NCBI RefSeq assembly: GCF_033878955.1
Contig: NZ_CP138858.1
Coordinates: 682,001 to 746,000, forward strand
DNA: 64,000 nucleotides
Direction of reading: 5' to 3'
From: Coraliomargarita algicola
Lineage (GTDB): Bacteria; Verrucomicrobiota; Verrucomicrobiia; Opitutales; Coraliomargaritaceae
Position 1 is the first letter of the stretch. Each line of letters starts with the position of its first letter. Below the pieces are notes generated by a model that worked only from the letters and a program-made list of their open reading frames with translations, was not told where the DNA came from and did no database searches. Shown piece after piece: positions 1 to 9,900 of this stretch. Both the position numbers and the translations under genes were made by a program.

Positions 1-1063
1 GGATCCCATCATTGTAAAAGCGGCCCAGCTCATTCCACAGCGCAGCCACAATGGTGGCATCGGGATCAAACTCGCGCACGATTTCCGTCTGCTTCTGCAT
101 GGCAGCTGCAATCACATCCGCGCGGCCCTGATCATCTTTTGGCGCAGCAGGATCGCTGTGCCAGAAGGCCCCATCCGATTCGCCGCGAAAGCCGACGATC
201 CATGCCACCTTCTTATCAGCCAATGCTTGCGCCGATTTCCGCCAGGCATCTTCCAGGATATCCTTGTGGGTGACATAGGAAAACGGCAGGCCCTTCGGCC
301 AATCCATCATGTTCAATCCCAAGGGAGAAATATGGTGAAAGGTGATAATGACGTCGCGGCGTTTGCAAAGATCATAGACCGTGGCATCTGAATACGAAGA
401 CGACTCAGGGATCAGCATGTTTCCCTTGGTGCGGAGCAAGGTTTCGATAATTTTATCCATCCACTCCATGGAGATCACGTTGCCGCCGAGCGGATCGCGG
501 TGCATTCCGTCGTGCAATTCTTCATCGTTGATGAACCAACCGCGGTTCTCAAAAGTCGGTTTCTTCGAAATATATTCATCCGCCGAAGTAAAGCTCACCT
601 CAGTGCGTTTTTCAGGAATGCTATCGGTAAAGACATACATGGGGTCGATGCCGAGCACCTCTTCGCAAAAAGTATAGATGGCAAAGATCGTGCCACGTGT
701 GTCGCCACCGATCGCAGCAATTCCCGGGTTGTTCTTCACCTGAGCCAAGCGCAACACGTGTTGCTCCGCTCCCGCGGGAACTTGAGCATCCACCAGCGAG
801 CTGGTATTTTCCACGGAACCAAAAATGATGACCGGCCCCGTCCAACTGCTGCGTGTGTTATTCTTAAAAATCACCGGCGGATAGCCAAACACCTTATACC
901 AATCGCGCTCCGCATCACGGATGGCTTCTTGAATCGCAGGATTTTCGAAATCGGCCGCCGTAACCACCCACGGAGTATCACCGTTGATGGTCAGACCATC
1001 CATCGATTTAGCAGTCAGATTCGTGGTGACCAGCACGCACATTAAAAAGTGAATCCATTTCAT
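1..1063 (-). CDS. GH115 family glycoside hydrolase (alpha-glucuronidase-like), 3' end outside window
   Basis: Partial gene: about 354 N-terminal residues are present and the frame stays open to the left edge. It starts at ATG 1063 with a short signal peptide (MKWIHFLMCVLVTTNLTAKS). The reading contains GGDTRGTIFAIYTFCEEV near residue 125, RGWFINDEE near 185 and a later GFRGESDGAFW segment, the pattern I associate with GH115, exo-enzymes that remove (4-O-methyl)-glucuronic acid from glycan side chains. It probably acts in the periplasm or outside the cell. It lies 18 bp downstream of a co-directional sulfatase, so the two are probably co-transcribed. The family call comes from remembered motifs and the substrate cannot be deduced. 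Catalytic residues further downstream cannot be checked because the gene is cut. Confidence 0.72.
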   Translation of the reverse strand, partial: MKWIHFLMCVLVTTNLTAKSMDGLTINGDTPWVVTAADFENPAIQEAIRDAERDWYKVFGYPPVIFKNNTRSSWTGPVIIFGSVENTSSLVDAQVPAGAEQHVLRLAQVKNNPGIAAIGGDTRGTIFAIYTFCEEVLGIDPMYVFTDSIPEKRTEVSFTSADEYISKKPTFENRGWFINDEELHDGMHRDPLGGNVISMEWMDKIIETLLRTKGNMLIPESSSYSDATVYDLCKRRDVIITFHHISPLGLNMMDWPKGLPFSYVTHKDILEDAWRKSAQALADKKVAWIVGFRGESDGAFWHSDPAAPKDDQGRADVIAAAMQKQTEIVREFDPDATIVAALWNELGRFYNDGI

Positions 1064-1081
1064 GATATAATTCTCAAATGA

Positions 1082-3337
1082 TTAAAAGGCTCCGCTTTGG
1101 CGGAAGAGGTTTAGGTAATAATTATCTGCCTGCGGAATGACGCCGTGCCGATCACGGATGGCTTTTCTGAGTCCACGAATGCTGGCGTAGTATTGTTCAT
1201 CTGTGCCCTCGCCTGCCGCATACAATGCTTCCGCTTGAGCCAAGGCCTCGGACAAATCCGGAGCAGGCTTTTGCAGCTGTTTAAGCGCCGCCGAGGCTTC
1301 ATGCCCCAACTGGATCAAGGCATAGAGACCTGGCCGGAAGGGATAGGCATGCTTGAGATACGATGAATCGGCATGACTGGACGACACCTCCCGATAAGAC
1401 GGCAGTTTCTCAGACATCACTAGAAAGCCCTCGCTGTCGGTCATGCAAAAAACCGCATGAGAGGTGCCCGGCGGCACCCGCCCCTCAATACGACCGCCAG
1501 TAATCTCAGCGGGTGCTTCAAACCACATTTCACGACGTCCGCGTGAAAGCTCAAACTCGCCGCCGTTCACTGTGTAAAGCAGTTTAGCATCCACAATGCT
1601 CGATGTATCCTTGCCTGTTTCAACTTCGACCCAGATACGGTCACGGTCTTCACCGCGCGCGAGAACTTCGGGGATTTTGTCCTGATGTTCGTGGCTCTCA
1701 ATCGTCGGATTTTTATAAGGGTAGCTCACCCCAGCCGCATCCAGAAAGGCATCCAGTTCACTCAATAATTCTTGAGTCAATTCCGGCATGGCATCGGCCA
1801 GGTTATTCGCCTCCCCCACATCCGCCATTGAGCCATCCTCATGATACAGCCGATAGAGCGAAACCATGGGGTCTTTATTATTCCCCGGCCCAAGATTACG
1901 ATACACCTTCCAGGGGCCCTTGCGCATTGCAGCGCCAGAGGACAATTCGATCGGAAAATAGAAATAGATGCTCTCACGTGTGGTGCCATCCGCAAAACGA
2001 GCCACTGTGTCTGTGCCTTCAAATAATGGGCGAATATTACATCCATCCAGTTTTGGATTATCCGACTCAGGCAATCCAACCAGATCGACAAAAGTAGGAT
2101 ATAAATCGATTAAAGAAATCGGAGTATCGCAAACAGAGCCTTCGGGAACATTAGGACCACTGACAATGAATGGAATGCGCACGCCCCCTTCATGTATGTC
2201 CTGTTTCCCTTCACGCAGCGGGAAATTATCAGTGACAGTGCCCCCCGCGCGGCGCACGAGTCCCCCATTGTCCGAACTCACGATGATATAGGTATTATCA
2301 ATGAGCTTGTGTCCGGGGTTACGGGGATCCTCCGTATCTTCCAAATAGCTAATTACCTCGCCAATCATCCAGTCGAGTTCATCCACCATCGTGGCATAAT
2401 ACGGATCTGTTTTGCCGCCCAGCCCCACATTAATCGTTCCCGGATCCGTCGGAAAATCCAGGCCCATTTTCTTGCAATAATACTCCAGACGTTCGCGGTC
2501 CCGGGTTTGGATCGGCCCATGCACGTAATAGGTGCAGTAATTCAGGAAAAAAGGCTCTGCGTGATGCTTCTCGAGCCACTTGAGCGCGACATCGAGCGTC
2601 TTGTCAAAAGGCCGCCCATCGTCACCTAATTGAAAGGGATCATCGGGGTCTTCAGTCGCCCAGCCTGTGATACGGTCAGGCTTCATCGTTTTCGCCAAAC
2701 CGTTGTGCTGATTACGCAGCTGATTCCTAGGGCCCCAAATATCCGGATCCGGATAGTAAGTGCCCCCTTTTCCCAAGTCATCGACATAGCCAAGATCAAA
2801 CCCATAGTCACCTGGAAACGGATACCCGTTACTACGCCCACCCAAATGCCATTTCCCGACATGGCCCGTCGTATAACCCGCCCGTTTCAGCTCTTTGGGA
2901 ATGGTCATTTCCGTCAGCGGTAAGCGATAACGATAGAATGGATTTATATAGGTAAAATTGGGTGAATACGCCCGCGGCAACTTGCCCCCCATCACATGAT
3001 AAATCCCCGTTTGGGCTGGATATTGTCCCGAGATATAGGCCGCCCGCGAAGGAGCACAAGTCGGCGATGGCGAATATGCCTGCATAAATTTACGCCCCCG
3101 CTGCGCCAACTTATCTAAATTAGGCGTCTCAAAAGGAGTCTCACCATCCACATCCATGCAGACAGGATCCTGCCAACCAAAATCATCAGTTAAGATGTGC
3201 ACAATATTCGGTTTAGGCCGCTCGCTATCTCCAATTGCAGCCCGTCCCTCCGCTGCGTATAAATCTGCACACAGGGCAGCACATAGCGAAAAAATAAAAA
3301 GACAAAAACACTGGGGATTGTTACGGGGGTATAGCAT
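1082..3337 (-). CDS. Exported formylglycine-dependent sulfatase with C-terminal extension
   Basis: Type I sulfatase (alkaline phosphatase superfamily) that hydrolyses sulfate esters of glycans after conversion of its active-site Cys to formylglycine. Visible features are a signal peptide at residues 1-29, metal-binding Asp51-Asp52 (LTDDFGW), the maturation motif CAPSR with Cys94, HVGKWH at 160-164 and SSDNGG at 354-359. At 751 aa it is longer than a standard 450-550 aa sulfatase. About 200 extra residues after roughly residue 540 hold a beta-rich-looking segment (near 560-640) and then a helical tail. It probably precedes the GH115 gene in one transcript. The ATG at 3337 is the only reasonable start, although a C-rich TATACCCCC run lies inside codons 2-5. 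Sulfatase identity is firm; the substrate and the role of the tail are unknown. Confidence 0.93.
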   Translation of the reverse strand: MLYPRNNPQCFCLFIFSLCAALCADLYAAEGRAAIGDSERPKPNIVHILTDDFGWQDPVCMDVDGETPFETPNLDKLAQRGRKFMQAYSPSPTCAPSRAAYISGQYPAQTGIYHVMGGKLPRAYSPNFTYINPFYRYRLPLTEMTIPKELKRAGYTTGHVGKWHLGGRSNGYPFPGDYGFDLGYVDDLGKGGTYYPDPDIWGPRNQLRNQHNGLAKTMKPDRITGWATEDPDDPFQLGDDGRPFDKTLDVALKWLEKHHAEPFFLNYCTYYVHGPIQTRDRERLEYYCKKMGLDFPTDPGTINVGLGGKTDPYYATMVDELDWMIGEVISYLEDTEDPRNPGHKLIDNTYIIVSSDNGGLVRRAGGTVTDNFPLREGKQDIHEGGVRIPFIVSGPNVPEGSVCDTPISLIDLYPTFVDLVGLPESDNPKLDGCNIRPLFEGTDTVARFADGTTRESIYFYFPIELSSGAAMRKGPWKVYRNLGPGNNKDPMVSLYRLYHEDGSMADVGEANNLADAMPELTQELLSELDAFLDAAGVSYPYKNPTIESHEHQDKIPEVLARGEDRDRIWVEVETGKDTSSIVDAKLLYTVNGGEFELSRGRREMWFEAPAEITGGRIEGRVPPGTSHAVFCMTDSEGFLVMSEKLPSYREVSSSHADSSYLKHAYPFRPGLYALIQLGHEASAALKQLQKPAPDLSEALAQAEALYAAGEGTDEQYYASIRGLRKAIRDRHGVIPQADNYYLNLFRQSGAF

Positions 3338-3379
3338 AATTCCAAAGAGTGATACTACCCCATTACCCGCTCCTCAACA

Positions 3380-3397
3380 ATCGCGCATTCGCTGGAT
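3380..3397. promoter_or_regulatory. Possible operator half-site (ATCGCG element)
   Basis: ATCGCG at 3380-3385 is followed by CATTCGCTGGAT, so only the left half of the dyad seen elsewhere in the locus is kept. It lies 43 bp upstream of the sulfatase start, in the 220-bp gap shared with the divergent sensor kinase gene. A second CTCGCGAC stands at 3425-3432. Assignment rests only on similarity to the sites near 10589, 14844, 19513, 24661 and 24823. Confidence 0.25.
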
Positions 3398-3557
3398 AAT
3401 ACCAAGTATTTATTTTCCCTACGGGCTCGCGACAAACAGAGAAGAGCTTGCAAGTCGCAGGCTTGCGCTTCAATGTAAACAGACCCACTACACACTGGAT
3501 CTATAGTAGTATTTGTATCTCCGCCCCTAGCGATCCACGACCAACATCGGTTCCTGC

Positions 3558-5534
3558 TTGAAGAACTTACACCCAATAAAAGCCATCTGCACATGCATCC
3601 TTTTGCTTGTACTTATACAAGCAAGTGGCGCAGAGTCCTCACAACCGTTCACGGAACTCTGGCTGCATGAACTGGAGGCACTAAAGCAACAAACTGAAGC
3701 CGAATTGAACGGACTGGCCCATCCCAGCCTCAATAGTGGCGTGGGTGCGGTCGGGGACCGATCCAAAGCTTATGCAGACGACGGAAACCATTATGAGTGG
3801 GTACAAATCGATCTAGAAGGCAGCTACATAATAGATACGATATTTATTATACCCACCTTGTGGCGCGATACGCGCTTCGGATTTGTCAATGACGCCTTTC
3901 CTCAGGAATTTCGTATTCTAATCGGTAATGCAGCCCATCCAGAGGGTAAGGTCATCTTTACCTACAATGCAGACGAAGCTCCCTTCACAGGGATCACGCC
4001 AATGCAAATCCCTGTGGATTCTGAAAGCGCCTCATGGGTGAGAGTGGAAACAAATCACCTCACACAGCGCGCCCTCGATGGCATGTATATCTTTCAGCTA
4101 TCTGAAATCATGGTCTTCGAGGGCAACGAAGACCGCGCGCTGCGTAAACCCGTGTTGGCATCGTCTCCAGTCTATGAGAGCGCGACACGTAATGCGGGAA
4201 CACTTGTCGACGGGATCTTGCCTTACCTAATTAATTCTGCGGCAGAAGAGCACAGCCGCGCTTATGTCAGTAGTATCGATGTTGGCGAAAAGCCGTCTCT
4301 TACGATCGACCTATTGGAAACCACTGAAATAACAGGTATCCGACTCCATGCAACCGATCAAGCAGACACAGTCCCAACTGCACACGCGGGTGAATTTGGC
4401 CTCCCACCGCATTTCATTGTCGAAACCGCCAATCAGGAAGATTTCAGCGATGCCGAAATAGTCTTAGATGTAAAACTGAACTCTATCTTTGAGATGGGCC
4501 CCGTGCTCAGCTGGAACTTCGCCAAACCGTCAAACGCTCGCTACATTCGACTAACCGCACTCACGCCCTATTATCATGGAAGGGAAAACCAAGACTCGCG
4601 TGTTAGTTTTGCCGAGATCGAAGTGCTTCAGCAGGGGCTCAACATTGCGCGGAATAAGCCCATCAGTACTAACTACGTCAGTGAGACCAGTGACTCCACG
4701 CTCAGCGCACTCGTCGATGGCATGAATATCTATGGCCATATTCTGCCACAGAAACAATGGTTAGAGGAATTAGCACGCCGCCATGAACTCTCTACCCTTC
4801 TCCAAGAGTTACAAGTAGAGCTACAAAAACGCTATACACAGCAGAAGTTATTTCTCAGATGGGCCATCATAGCAGCGATCTTTATGGCACTCGCGATTGT
4901 ATTCACAATCCCCTACTACAAGATGCTCAGCTACCGAAAGGAAGTTCACATCCGCCAGCGTATTGCGGCCAATCTACACGATGAATTGGGGGCTAACCTG
5001 CATGCCATCGGAATGTTAGGCGATGTTGCAGAACGTTCCATAAGCACTCCCGAACGCCTCGTCGAAGCGGTCCGTCGCATTCGCGCATTGACCGAGCGCA
5101 CAGGAGAAGCCGCACGCCACTGCACCAACATGCTAGAGGCAGACAATATCTGTCAAGACATCGTATTTGAAATCCAGCAAGATACACAACGCCTCCTAGG
5201 CGACCACGAAACTCACTTAAGAATCTATGGTGAAGAAGAACTTGAAACTCTGCCCCGCCGTGCTCGTATCGACCTATATCTTTTTTTTAAAGAGAGCCTT
5301 ACAAATATTAACCGACATGCACAGGCCACCAAAGTATATATACGCATTGCAGCGAATCACAACAGCGTAAGACTCTCCGTTATAGATAATGGCTGTGGCA
5401 TGAATGCTCCCCCAAAATCCCTACTACGTAGAGCCCGCTTAATGCGAGCCGCCATTCAAACCAAGCCCGTAAACCCTCACGGCACTCATATTCGACTCAT
5501 AATAAAATTCAAAAGAACCAAACTCTTCCTATGA
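3558..5534 (+). CDS. Membrane sensor histidine kinase with discoidin-like extracytoplasmic domains (NarL/DesK type)
   Basis: Two-component sensor for the regulator that overlaps it. The start is TTG 3558: an in-frame stop lies at 3528-3530 and no ATG falls between, and a signal peptide follows at once. Residues about 30-420 hold tandem beta-sandwich segments resembling F5/8 type C (discoidin) carbohydrate-binding domains (SYIIDTIFIIPTLW; DVGEKPSLTIDLLETTEITG). One membrane helix lies near 430-452. The HisKA_3 dimerisation helix has the phospho-acceptor His474 (NLHDELGANLH). The ATPase domain has an N box (FFKESLTNINRHA) and DNGCGM near 610. The usual GxGLxNM lid is replaced by SLLRRARLMRAA, so the ATP lid looks degenerate. 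It probably senses a glycan outside the inner membrane. Domain calls are by motif; ligand and targets are inferred from its place in the locus. Confidence 0.82.
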   Translation: MKNLHPIKAICTCILLLVLIQASGAESSQPFTELWLHELEALKQQTEAELNGLAHPSLNSGVGAVGDRSKAYADDGNHYEWVQIDLEGSYIIDTIFIIPTLWRDTRFGFVNDAFPQEFRILIGNAAHPEGKVIFTYNADEAPFTGITPMQIPVDSESASWVRVETNHLTQRALDGMYIFQLSEIMVFEGNEDRALRKPVLASSPVYESATRNAGTLVDGILPYLINSAAEEHSRAYVSSIDVGEKPSLTIDLLETTEITGIRLHATDQADTVPTAHAGEFGLPPHFIVETANQEDFSDAEIVLDVKLNSIFEMGPVLSWNFAKPSNARYIRLTALTPYYHGRENQDSRVSFAEIEVLQQGLNIARNKPISTNYVSETSDSTLSALVDGMNIYGHILPQKQWLEELARRHELSTLLQELQVELQKRYTQQKLFLRWAIIAAIFMALAIVFTIPYYKMLSYRKEVHIRQRIAANLHDELGANLHAIGMLGDVAERSISTPERLVEAVRRIRALTERTGEAARHCTNMLEADNICQDIVFEIQQDTQRLLGDHETHLRIYGEEELETLPRRARIDLYLFFKESLTNINRHAQATKVYIRIAANHNSVRLSVIDNGCGMNAPPKSLLRRARLMRAAIQTKPVNPHGTHIRLIIKFKRTKLFL

Positions 5535-6187
5535 CCAAAAAACATCAAATCATGCTGATCGAAGACAACCAGGAATTCCGTTCTGTATTGGAATTCTCGT
5601 TATCTGGAGAGTCGGATATGGAAATCGGACGTCAATGTAGCTCGGCCGAATTTGCGCTCCGTGTGCTGGAAAATGACTCCGCGGCAAAAGCACCTACCCT
5701 CATCTTGTTAGATCTAAATTTGACCGGTATGACTGGCCTCGAAGCACTGCCTGCGTTGAAGGAAATGGCACCACAGACTCCTATCATTATTTTGAGTCAA
5801 TCCAACAGAGAGACAGACGTCTTAACCGCGATCGCTAAAGGTGCTTCGGGATATCTGCTCAAATCTTCCACCGTCGATCAAATTATTGATGCCATTCGCG
5901 AAGTCATCGCAGGCGGCTCATCACTCGATCCTAAAGTCGCCTCTTACTTGCTCAAGCAAATCAGAGCGCATGCCCCGGACGATGATGTAAACACCATACT
6001 CACCACCCGCGAACGCGAAGTTCTCGAACAACTCGCAGAAGGCTACGTTAAGAAAGAAATTTCAGATAAACTCGGCATTTCCTACCGAACAGTAGACACC
6101 CACATCCGTCATATTTACGAAAAGCTGCATGTAAACAATGGCCCGGCAGCAGTCAACGTCGCCCACAAGCTCGGCCTATTTCAATAG
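5531..6187 (+). CDS. LuxR/NarL family response regulator
   Basis: Cytoplasmic DNA-binding partner of the preceding kinase, overlapping it by 4 nt (ATGA), which implies translational coupling. The receiver domain (1-125) has the acidic pair Glu11-Asp12, phospho-acceptor Asp61 (LILLDLNLTGM), switch Ser89 and conserved Lys111 (GYLLKSS). A GerE/LuxR helix-turn-helix occupies about 150-215 (TTREREVLEQLAEGYVKKEI, then SYRTVDTHIRHIYEKL). At 218 aa it has the normal length for the class. Because it lies inside a block of sulfatase and glycosidase genes, it is the best local candidate to control that block, possibly through the ATCGCG dyads in the intergenic gaps. That link is inference only. Confidence 0.93.
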   Translation: MTKKHQIMLIEDNQEFRSVLEFSLSGESDMEIGRQCSSAEFALRVLENDSAAKAPTLILLDLNLTGMTGLEALPALKEMAPQTPIIILSQSNRETDVLTAIAKGASGYLLKSSTVDQIIDAIREVIAGGSSLDPKVASYLLKQIRAHAPDDDVNTILTTREREVLEQLAEGYVKKEISDKLGISYRTVDTHIRHIYEKLHVNNGPAAVNVAHKLGLFQ

Positions 6188-6189
6188 CC

Positions 6190-6214
6190 CGAACGGGTTT
6201 GTCACAGCCGTTCG
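6190..6214 (+). terminator. Candidate hairpin between convergent genes
   Basis: CGAACGG (6190-6196) and CCGTTCG (6208-6214) form a perfect 7-bp stem with an 11-nt loop, right after the regulator stop codon and before the convergent gene that ends at 6228. No T-run follows on either strand, so it may be a bidirectional or Rho-assisted end rather than a classic intrinsic terminator. Confidence 0.45.
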
Positions 6215-6227
6215 AGGCTCGACTCAC

Positions 6228-6957
6228 TTACTCTGCCAGAGACACCCGAAGGTCTTTCACGACCTCAGTAATAATACGCACACCTAAGCGCCCCTTACCG
6301 CGGCGACCATCGTAATTCCTCAGAAAAACCAGGTCACGCACCTCGGGCTCGCTGTACCATTTTTTACTGTAGAGTAAATCCCCTGCGGCATCTCGAAAAA
6401 CCACCGAAACAAAACCTGCTTCGGCTAGTTCCGGCTTAATCGTCAAACGCTCTCCAGGCTCGATCTTCTGAGGCTGGCGATCTTCAATTTGAAAATACAA
6501 AGTTTCGTTGGCAAAGCTCACCAGTCGAAATGAATTCCGCGGAAACTCACTCAAGGAATCCTCCAAAGTATAAATTCGATAATCAAAATCACTCGACTCA
6601 TCAGTTTCGGGTGAGATGACCACCAAGACACGCCCACCATTTTGCTGGATCACCGTTTCGCCACAGACTTGATACTGTGCCTCCTCGGAAACTCCGGGCT
6701 CAAGGCTGGCTACTTTCTTAAATAGCTGAAAGCGTTCCGGTCCCGAATAAACATAGGGCTTGGTGCGGCTAAGATTACGCATTTCAATCAGCTCGTATTG
6801 ATCGCCATTCCGATAGGTACACCTCCTCGACGCCGCGCTTGGCCCAATCGTAGCAAGTGAAGACAACACGAACCTGATCAGCATCGCTCTGAGCAGAGAC
6901 TTTCAGGGCCGAAGCCATGGTTATACAGAAAAAGAGGAGTATAGATCGAATCAACAT
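6228..6957 (-). pseudogene. Exported hypothetical protein, apparently frameshifted
   Basis: I do not recognise the family. An ATG at 6957 opens a clear signal peptide (MLIRSILLFFCITMASALKV) followed by SDADQVRVVFTCYDWAKRG, but that frame stops at 6784-6786 after 57 codons. The frame shifted by one base continues from YRNGDQYELIEMRNLSRTKP to the stop at 6228 as a beta-rich, soluble-looking domain. Removing one base from the CC in TACCTAT (near 6816-6817) joins them as VEEVYYRNGDQYEL. The alternative start at 6884 would give 218 aa with an N-terminus that looks like out-of-frame noise. The gene begins 13 bp after the giant Verru_Chthon-like gene and is probably co-transcribed with it. Either it is a pseudogene or the assembly has a one-base error. 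Confidence 0.6.
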
Positions 6958-6970
6958 CACGGGGTAGAAT

Positions 6971-9900
6971 TTAGAGCCATTTAAAACTGACTATTTTGAA
7001 ACGACGACCAAACAAATTGTTCGTTACGCTTAAATCTTCGGGGGCTGTGAATGCATCATTAGCTTCATCGACGTATGCAGGCAGACGTTGTACCACAACC
7101 TCGCAACTAGCCTGACTGGCGATTTCCCCATTGAGATTTCGACTCTCCCCATAAGCACGTATCCGGAATGTATCCGAGCGAGGAACCAATTTGGGAGCGA
7201 TCACTTGTAAAATATCGGCTTGCTCGATGAATCCGTTAATGCCGCCCGCGGTAAAGCCAGTTCCCCCATCTGCATTCTGATAATACGTGGAATAATCTGC
7301 CGGCACACCCTCATTGCTCTCGATATCTTCATTCAAGACAGTGGCTTTGATGGCTGCCTGTAGCGCCCCCAGACGCCCCGTTTCACCAGTATCCAAGCGC
7401 CGATTCACAAAATCACTCAAGCTCATGAATGGCCCACGTAAGCGCACCTGTTTTACAATCTCAGCCGCTAAACCAGTGTCATCAGATTCATCGTCTGGCG
7501 TGCCTTGATCGTCCCAAATCAAGTTCGGATTCACTCGAGCAAATCCAGCCCATGCATCACTGGCATCTCCATTCGGACGTTGCGACTTAAGAAAGGGCAC
7601 GCCCGCCCCCGAATCCGTTGCTTCAGATAAACTATCAGCCGCGAAATAATCGACCGGCAGATCTCGATTACCATCCAATATAGCTGCCCATGCAGCCACT
7701 GATGTAGAGTTCACATTGAACCCACCCTGCATCAGTATCGATGCAGCGATTTCCTTATAGCCCTCACCGTCAGCAAGCTCGCCCGCGAGACTATTGGAAG
7801 TCGCTCCCGACGCGATGTTAGGGAGTAAATTGGCATTTCCATATCGATCCGAATCTTGATCAAAAAAGCGAGTCAGTGCGTCTTCTAAATCCTCACTGGC
7901 AGTATAAGCCCCTGAATTATAACTGTAGGCTGGTGCAATCCCCGAGAAATAATATTTATCCCATAGTGCGTCGTTCAGCAACCAGGTTGAATCATAGCGC
8001 TCAACTGTCTGAGGCCCCAGCATGTCCCCATACAATTCATCCTGTGGTAAGCGAGGATTTGCATAGGAATTTCCCACCGCACGTGGATTTTCAAAAATAT
8101 AGGGCGTCAACATGCCATTCCTCAACTGCGCCAAAGACGTCATCGGATCCGATGGCAGCGAAAATGCAGGAATGTAGTTACTACCAGCAGAACTATACTC
8201 ATAGCCCCAAAAGCCAGAATCGCCAAATGACTCAGGTAACATGACATTCAGAGAGGGCTCGGAAATTAGATGTAAGTAACGATTCCGCTGTGGAAAGACA
8301 CGGATGTCACCGATTGAACTGACTGACAGTGGATTGAAAGCCGCCATAATCTCCGTGGGCTCGGCAGTCGTATTAGTTGGCTTCATCAAATAATCCAAAT
8401 AGCCTAACCAAGATTTTCTGGATGATAAACTGGCCCCATCAAAAGTAAGCTCAACCACATCGACTTGCTCTCCTGCAGAGGCCGCCGAGTTTGTCTGAAT
8501 AGAGACAAATTGAGTTTTCAAGTGAGTTGAACGTTGGGTGCCAGTGCGTGCATTCGCGAGGTCGTCGTCATCAACAAGATAAGAAGTCGACCTGAAACGT
8601 CCGTTCTGAGCATCAGTCCCTGCCGTCTTTGTAGTGATCCCTAAGTTTACTTTGATAGTCGCAGCGCTCACTCCATCCACTAGAATCTCTCCTGCTTCGG
8701 GGTGTAGCCTTAAAATATTGCCACTCGTCGCGGTAATATTAGTCACGCCGGGGTAGCAATCTCCATTCGTGCCAGAAGCAGAGAACAAGCGTACTTCGCC
8801 AGGCGCAAGCACTACATCACCCGCTGGATCCATCAAAAATGAATACAATTTATCCGATGAGCCATCCCAACCGTTTTCGATTAAATAATCCGTAAGTAGC
8901 ACCTCGCCGATGGCTCGTGGCCCATTATTATCAGTCACCTCGAACTCAATTGTGACTGGAATTTCCTCATTATATTCAACTTTATAGTTCTCAAACCGAA
9001 TGCTCTTATCATAAGGATTCCAGAGATAATAGACTGGGTCGAAAGCGAAAGCGATCTTAGCAGTGTCGGCGACAGAGTCATACTCATAGGACGCCACCGA
9101 AAAAATTAAACGATACCCCAACATCACGGGTGTATAATTTCCACGGCTCAAATGATACAAATAGCGGCCCCCAGAATCTGTAAACTCCTGAACAAACGGA
9201 TCGCCCCCCTTTGCAAATCTCCCTTCGAGAAAATCATATGCATTGCTTGCACTCTGCACCTCTGGATTATTGGGATAGAAAGGCTGTGCATTCAGGGTGA
9301 GGTTGCCTGAACTCTGCTCTAAACGCTTATATAAATTATAGTAATCCCGCAATAAATGCCAAGTCGGACCACGCGCTTTATTGACCGTAGAAGCTGTGCC
9401 ATACGGAAAATGCGCATACACATAGCGACTATAAAAATCATGTCCCGGCGCCTGGCTGATCGCACCAGTGAGTGTATTTTCCACTTCCCGATTTCCACTA
9501 TCACCGACAAAATCTGAATTATTGAAATAGCTCAGCCCGTTGGGACCTTGCAGCGCACCATCCATTTCAAATGCCAACGACAAGTCTTGTTTGAAGCCCC
9601 CATTGCGGACATCAGTCATCAGGCTGTGGGAATAAATCGTGAAGTCGTGGCGATTTGCATTCACCCAAGCATCATCCTCCGAGGCGGGGAACTCCAGATC
9701 CTCATCACTTTGCACCTTCTGCATGGCTCGAAACAAGTCATCATTCGCAGCCGATGAAATTGGATATGTAATTGCAGATGCCATCCCATCCCCCATCAGC
9801 CCTAAATCAGCACCGTAATTGGAACCAAATACCAAAGGATTCGAATAGGTCCCACTATTGACGACGAGATCCGATGCTGCTGGCAAGGGCTTCACCGAGG

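Noticed and set aside
500..1045. 181-codon plus-strand frame over the left-edge GH115 gene
   Set aside because: The minus-strand reading gives a signal peptide and conserved GH115 motifs; the plus-strand frame shows nothing.
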